Source of the DNA: Batillaria attramentaria
Lineage: Eukaryota > Mollusca > Gastropoda > Batillariidae
Length of the DNA stretch: 64,000 nucleotides
Assembly: GCA_018292915.2 (NCBI GenBank)
Contig: JACVVK020000199.1
Span: 982,001 to 1,046,000 of the forward strand
Reading direction: 5' to 3'
The notes under the pieces were generated by a model. That model worked only from the letters and a program-made list of their open reading frames with translations, did not search any database and had not been told where the DNA came from. Position numbers and translations under genes: made by a program. Of this stretch, positions 58,645 to 64,000 are shown in pieces (within the stretch, counting starts at the first letter, position 1; each line of letters begins with the position of its first letter).

Positions 58645-59255
58645 ATGTTAAGATATATATTGTTCTTTTTCGCTCTGTTCATCTTCTATCTGTTCTACAG
58701 CTGTCAGTGTACTGAGCACTTTGGTAAGTTGTATTTCTGATTCATTTTAACCGGGGAGCCCGGACAGTCGAGCGGCAGAGTGTTGAACTTTCAACAATGC
58801 TCGGTTTGTGAGTTCGACTTCCGGCTTGTGCAAAACATGTAAGCTGGCCATTTTCGCGTTGACCCGTCTTTGCTATCACCCGTACGTGGTGGAAAAGGAC
58901 GTTAAAACCCTCAAACACCCACCGACTCATCTGGAATTTAACCATCCATGATTGTTGACCCGAAACTAAGTACAAAAATTTAATTCGATTCGTTATTGTA
59001 ATCTTACATTGTTGGCTTATATACAAATTTTTAACTGTCTATTGCTTTATTGGAAGAGGATAGTTCCGTGTCTAAGAAATGAACTCGACATCACAAATGT
59101 ATATGTACGTAATATAATTATACCGTGCGCTTCTTCCTTGATAGAGATAGGTCAGTAGCTGTAACTACTGGTGTGCTTCTCCTTGCTCAGCAATGGTTGT
59201 TTTGTTGATCTGGGTCGCTCGGGTGCAACTTCCTGGTTGCCTGCAAACAAATTCA

Positions 59256-59295
<40 letters not shown>

Positions 59296-60518
59296 GAGCG
59301 CGCACCCTCTCTCTCTCTCTCTCTTAAACTTGACTGATCGGCTACTCGAACGTTTTTCCACGAAATAATACACCAACCATAATAAGACTATCTCCCATCT
59401 TACTGGCCGTTTTTTTGTTTTTGTTTTTCTCACGCACTCATAATCATCATTACTGTGACCGAGTGTGACTACAAACCGAGGCGACCCAAAGCCCTGGAGG
59501 GGAGCCGGGGTGGCCGAATGGTAGAGCGTTGGGCTTTCAATGCTCGGGTCGTGAGTTCGAATCCCGGCTGGGGCCAAATATTGTGCTGGAGTTTTTCTCG
59601 TTGCCCCGTCTTTGATATCACCCTTATGTGGTGGAAAAGAAAGTTAAACTCCCAAACACCCACCCACCCATACCAAAGCCCTTGAGGAAAATCCCAACCT
59701 CGCCCCTTATAAACAAGCGGACAATTAAACCCGAGCTTGTTCTACGTCACAAGTTTTCACATTTACTTGTGTGCAGATAGCTTGCATCCACGCAATGGCA
59801 CAAATAAGCTGCAAACCAACTTTTTGCAGTTTATTTAGTCCAAAGACGCCATGAGGTAACAACACTGGGTACACGCAAGCCAAAAAGAAAGAGTTCGTCG
59901 CAACCTCTAACTGAGGTTCCACAAAAAATACAGAAATAGTCCCATCCCCCCCCCCCCCAACCTGAGATTCAGCAAACGCAGACCTAATAACACTAAGTAG
60001 TCCCAACCCCAAACTGAGGTTCTGCAAATACACAGTACACACACAAAATACCAGCCCTAACCCCACCTGGGCTTAGCAATAATACACTCTACACTGGAGT
60101 GGTGAAAACTTCCACCGATATGCGCACTGTCTGACACACATACACTGCCGCGCATCAAAAAGTCCCTCCTTTTAACAACAAATTCTCTAAACAAATTCCA
60201 TGGAACGTACTAATCCATTAATGCCCCTCACACTTTCAACACAAATACTCAATGCACACACTCATTTACGCAACACCCTCACTCGGAATTCTGCAGTTAC
60301 AGCAGGCAAACTAATTACCAAGATCGCACGAAGCGAGCAACCCGACAGAAAATTCCCCACCCTGGACACAGCGAAGCTGCTTGCAGCATCCCTAAAAATA
60401 ACCTATAGTCTTAACCAAATATGGAAACACGACAGCGGTTCTTGCCGTTTAAACAGAAATTAAAGTCTGGTGACCACATTACTAAACTGGTTTCTTTGAA
60501 CAAATTTGTTTGTTCTGC

Positions 60519-60602
<84 letters not shown>

Positions 60603-62739
60603 ACACTGGTCCAAGTATTTGTTTGTTCCCTCAGAAAATGTGGCCCGTGGGAAAACCTGTCACCAAAGTTCCTTCTGGCCCGGTGAGTATCAGCTTTCAA
60701 ACCACGCAGCCAACGGCAACACTGACGGGATATTCTGGCGAACACCAAACTGTATCGTCACAGCAGACAATGACACGTCCCCATGGTGGCAGGTGAACCT
60801 GGGTCGTCCTTATCCTGTCTACACTATCATAGTCTGGGCTCGGTCAGGATGTGAGTCTAACTCTCGTATACCTTTGGTTAAGTTTTGGGCGAATTTTGGA
60901 TCAGCGAGTCGATACGTTGTTGTTGTTGTTTAATATTATTACGAGAAATGAACGACATGACAACGTTTTAATGGTTTTGTATATATATATTATATACGTG
61001 TCCAACAATGTAAAAAACTTACTCCCAGTGGAATTTTCTCCGGACTTAAAACCTCGTGCGACAGTAGTCCCTTGGTTAGGGAGTACTTCTGTCGTAGAAG
61101 GTTTTTACCCTAGAGGAATAATAAAAAAAGCAGATATTACTCGTGGGAGTAATTTTGTTGTGTTACACCAGCTCAGATTAGGCTTGGTTGATTTGGTGTA
61201 GGTATGTACGCAAAATGTTGCAGTGGCTCACCAGTGTGTTTCGTTCATTGGCACAAGGTTTGCTCCATTTATTTGTTTGCGTTTTTTTCTTTCTTGCATT
61301 GCATGGTTAAAGTCTTATGTCTTGCCGATCAGCCTCTGTGAGCAGTAAGCATTCGATTTCCATTTGGCAAAATCTTTGTTAGATTAGCGAAGTACGTGAC
61401 CACTTCCCTCCGTACTGAATGCATTATGTAGTATGAGCTTCAGTGTGATTTCTAACAATGCGGTCTCTCTGTGTAAGGTGCATTATGTAAGCTTTACATT
61501 ACATTTTCCATGTACTGTCGTAGGTGAGCAAATGAATGAAAAGTATGCCAAAGAACACAATGAAACTCGTTGTTCGAGATCTTGGTATCATGCTGACTAA
61601 ATAAATCTTTGTGTCCATCATGAAGTTGTTCAGCGTATGTCGGAGCGCGTGATCACTGTGGACGGGGTGGAGTGCTACAGATTCCCACAACTGCCGAATG
61701 ACAACACATTAAGGAAACAAACAGTCCACTGTACGCAGGGCGTTCTGAACGGGAACCATCGTCAGGCTGGCCAGAGACAGGAACACGGGACAGAGTGGGG
61801 ATGATCTCGCCATCAACCTGTGTGAATTTAAAGTCATAAGTAATCAAATTGATTAGCATTTCCAAATAATCGGCAGTTTTAATAAAGTTTACTGCTTCCT
61901 AGCAATGTTGTCACAGCATCTGTTGCGTCTTCCTCGGAGTATAGTAATACTTTTTATATGCATTTTGAAGCTTTGACAGTGGTGATGATAGTGCATACCA
62001 TAAAAATGCACATAGAAATATTTTAAGTGATTTGTCATACAAAATATCCACGCCATACCAGTATACATAATTCTTGGCTGTTTTTTCGTCCTGCCCTCAT
62101 TTTAAGCCAGATCCAGCGGTGCTCCCCCTTGATCGTAGATGGAATAAGCTATCGGAAGCAGATGGTTTGTTTTGTCATTGTGTACTAACGAGAATGAGGA
62201 TGACAGTATGATGCTGTTATGGAATGCACGAATGAAACATGCATGTATTTTTTCAGTTTGTAATGACGGATACTGGGGCATCACTTGCAACAAGATGTGC
62301 GGCGAATGTCGTGACGGTGCTCTGTGTGACAAGGTGACGGGAAACTGTACTTCTGGATGTCGGTTGTCTGTCCTCAAACCGCCACTATGTACAGGTACAC
62401 AGTACAGCAGTTAAAAGTTCACAAGTACAGTAGTTAAAGTTCAAACATACAGCAGTTAAAAGCCCACACGTACAGCAGTTAAAAGTTCACACGTACAGCA
62501 GTTAAAAGAAACTTTTCAGATTTCAGGTGTATAATATTATTGTGTTACGCATCTCAAAATTAATAATAAGGTTTGTGCAGAATGTTTTGATTTAAGATTT
62601 GGCTTCAGAATGTATTGACGGATGGCACGGCGAGAACTGTGACAAAAACTGCAGCGTGAACTGTGCTGGAACATGCGACAAGAACACAGGGAACTGTCAC
62701 AGTTGTAATCGGCCTGGGGTCCAACTGCCACTCTGTAGT

Positions 62740-62771
<32 letters not shown>

Positions 62772-63282
62772 GACATTATTATTGCTACATGATACACCAC
62801 AGATTCTTGTACCGTACTTTTCTTGAAGAAATTGGTCGTATGCCTTCGTTGATCTCAGTATTACTTATTCGGTGCAGATACTCACGGTTTTGCCAATTTC
62901 CAGTTTCATTTATCTTGTTCGTTTAAAGACCAGTTCTCTTACACAAAAAATGAATAGATAAGGGGTTGTGTTCATCCACCAAAAGTAAGCAGCAGACAAA
63001 GAGAAAGAAGAACGGCGGGGTGGGGGGGGGGGGGGTATACGGACTTCTGTAAAACTTTCCTGCAATACAGTCAATATTCATTCAAATGTCATTATCATTT
63101 TTGTGTCTATAGAATGTCAAGATGGAATGTTTGGTCAAAACTGCTTCAAGAACTGTAGCGAGAACTGTGCTGATGTGTGTGACAAAATCACAGGAGAATG
63201 TGCTTGCAAACCAGGATGGCAATCACGAAACTGTAGCGAAAGTAAGATGGTCTCAGATACTCTCTCTCTCTCTCTCTCTCTC

Positions 63283-63376
<94 letters not shown>

Positions 63377-63616
63377 TGAGAGAGAGAGGGGGGGGTGATG
63401 ATGATGATGATGAGGAGAAACAGAGACAGAGAGGGTGACGATGATGCTTTCCGCTTCCGGTTTTCAAAAATGCTGCACTGTCCACAGAATGTGAAGCTGG
63501 AAGTTATGGGGATGATTGCTCCACTGAATGTGGGGCGTGTAGCAACGACCTCTGTAACCATATCAACGGATCATGTGACCAGTGTGTGAAGAACTTCGCA
63601 TTGCCTCTCTGTAAAG
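58645..63616 (+). CDS. Gene D: F5/8C-EGF receptor, gene B type, 3' end beyond the window
   Basis: Exons seen: 58645-58723 (signal peptide, MLRYILFFFALFIFYLFYSC), 60635-60850 and 61626-61839 (F5/8C), 62257-62394, 62609-62743, 63113-63241, 63488-63616 (EGF1-4). EGF1 has the long form with PPLC, as in B and unlike A/C, and the introns also match B, so a phosphatase tail may follow. The second F5/8C exon has one extra A near 61755 (GGGAACC where the paralogues have GGGACC), which shifts the frame and gives an early stop. It is either a pseudogene or a sequence error; the rest is intact. Intron 1 is only 1.9 kb, close to the ancestral size. Confidence 0.78.
58745..58925 (+). mobile_element. SINE family 1 in gene D intron 1
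   Basis: Third copy of the inherited insertion. Confidence 0.8.
59503..59670 (+). mobile_element. SINE family 1, full length, recent
   Basis: tRNA-like head GGTGGCCGAATGGTAGAGCG with GAGTTCGAATCCCGG and the complete tail. CAAAGCCCT-GAGG flanks both sides (59487 and 59676); the paralogous site at 20047-20062 is empty. Confidence 0.9.
60635..61839 (+). CDS. Gene D F5/8C domain exons, second with +1 frameshift
   Basis: First exon intact (ENVARGKTCHQSSFWPG ... SPWWQVNLGRPYP). The second exon is 214 instead of 213 bases, with the extra A near 61755. Confidence 0.8.
62257..63616 (+). CDS. Gene D EGF-like modules 1-4
   Basis: Exons 62257-62394, 62609-62743, 63113-63241, 63488-63616, all in phase 1-1 and nearly identical to the B exons. 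A large (CT)n(GT)n tract (63260-63375) separates EGF3 and EGF4. Confidence 0.83.
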
Positions 63617-63639
63617 GTTAGCTCACCATTTTTCATGGT

Positions 63640-63860
63640 TTTTACACTGTTTACATAGTAATGGAAACAACATCATAGGACTGGCGATAGTTTTCACGTT
63701 GATAGGCAAGTTTGTGTCGTACAAACGCACGTCACTGCCGATTTCATTAGAGACAATGATACAAGTGTAACTCTGACAATGACGTAGACGTAGGAAAAAG
63801 TACGTCATCGATGGTGATGCGTATGGTGCACCAGAACGTTGTATCGGCCACGTATGAGTT
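63640..63860 (+). repeat. Rep-1 5' fragment in gene D
   Basis: Matches 2270-2480; same place after EGF4 as in B (27136). A (GT)n tract follows at 63862-63902 and GC alternation at 63904-63919. Confidence 0.75.
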
Positions 63861-63866
63861 CCTGCT

Positions 63867-63905
<39 letters not shown>

Positions 63906-64000
63906 CGCGCGCGCGCGCCTGCATTTCCGAAACTCACATTTTCCCTTTCCCAGATTTCAAGTGGCTTGAAACGCCGCATGATAAAATACTTGAAGATTTT

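Overview
This is an intron-rich, microsatellite-dense animal nuclear sequence. Gene content (fucolectin-type F5/8C plus EGF receptors and a receptor tyrosine phosphatase), three or more tRNA-derived SINE families, Ty3-like and Penelope-like elements, and very many (CA)n and (CT)n tracts suggest a lophotrochozoan, most likely a marine mollusc and perhaps a gastropod. The species call is inference.

The backbone is a tandem cluster of four paralogous plus-strand receptor genes. Gene A (5' end outside the window; 658-8155) and gene C (40462-55740) encode F5/8C domain, EGF repeats, one membrane helix and a short tail with tyrosine motifs: pYxN, NPxF and two YxxL. Gene B (16502-37476, 26 exons, 1167 codons before the stop) has the same type of ectodomain but ends in two tandem protein tyrosine phosphatase domains; D1 looks active and D2 lacks the catalytic arginine. 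Gene D (58645 to beyond the right edge) resembles B in its ectodomain exons. The order is thus short-tail, phosphatase, short-tail, phosphatase-like. The A-B spacer (about 14740-24610) and the C-D spacer (about 56290-60860) are homologous, so the unit duplicated as a pair. Signal-peptide first exons for B, C and D lie at 16502, 40462 and 58645 inside a conserved upstream block with a (CA)n tract. All splice phases fit.

Mobile elements fill the introns and spacers. They include a TIR-bounded element at 8378-11563 with a spliced gene fragment; a 1556-bp TIR element at 20271-21826 with a broken minus-strand gene; a Tigger-like element at 22411-23814; several MITEs; SINEs, some with target-site duplications or empty sites; a LINE 3' end in a PTP intron; a Ty3/gypsy-like LTR element at 41896-46953 with near-identical LTRs but a shattered reading frame; and Penelope-like fragments at 47080-49048, one carrying a complete hammerhead ribozyme on the minus strand at 48703-48748.

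Functionally, I infer a paired-receptor cluster: shared glycan- or debris-binding ectodomains attached either to a Draper/CED-1-like tyrosine-motif tail or to a tyrosine phosphatase tail. The opposing-signal idea is a hypothesis from motif content and gene order, not something the sequence proves.
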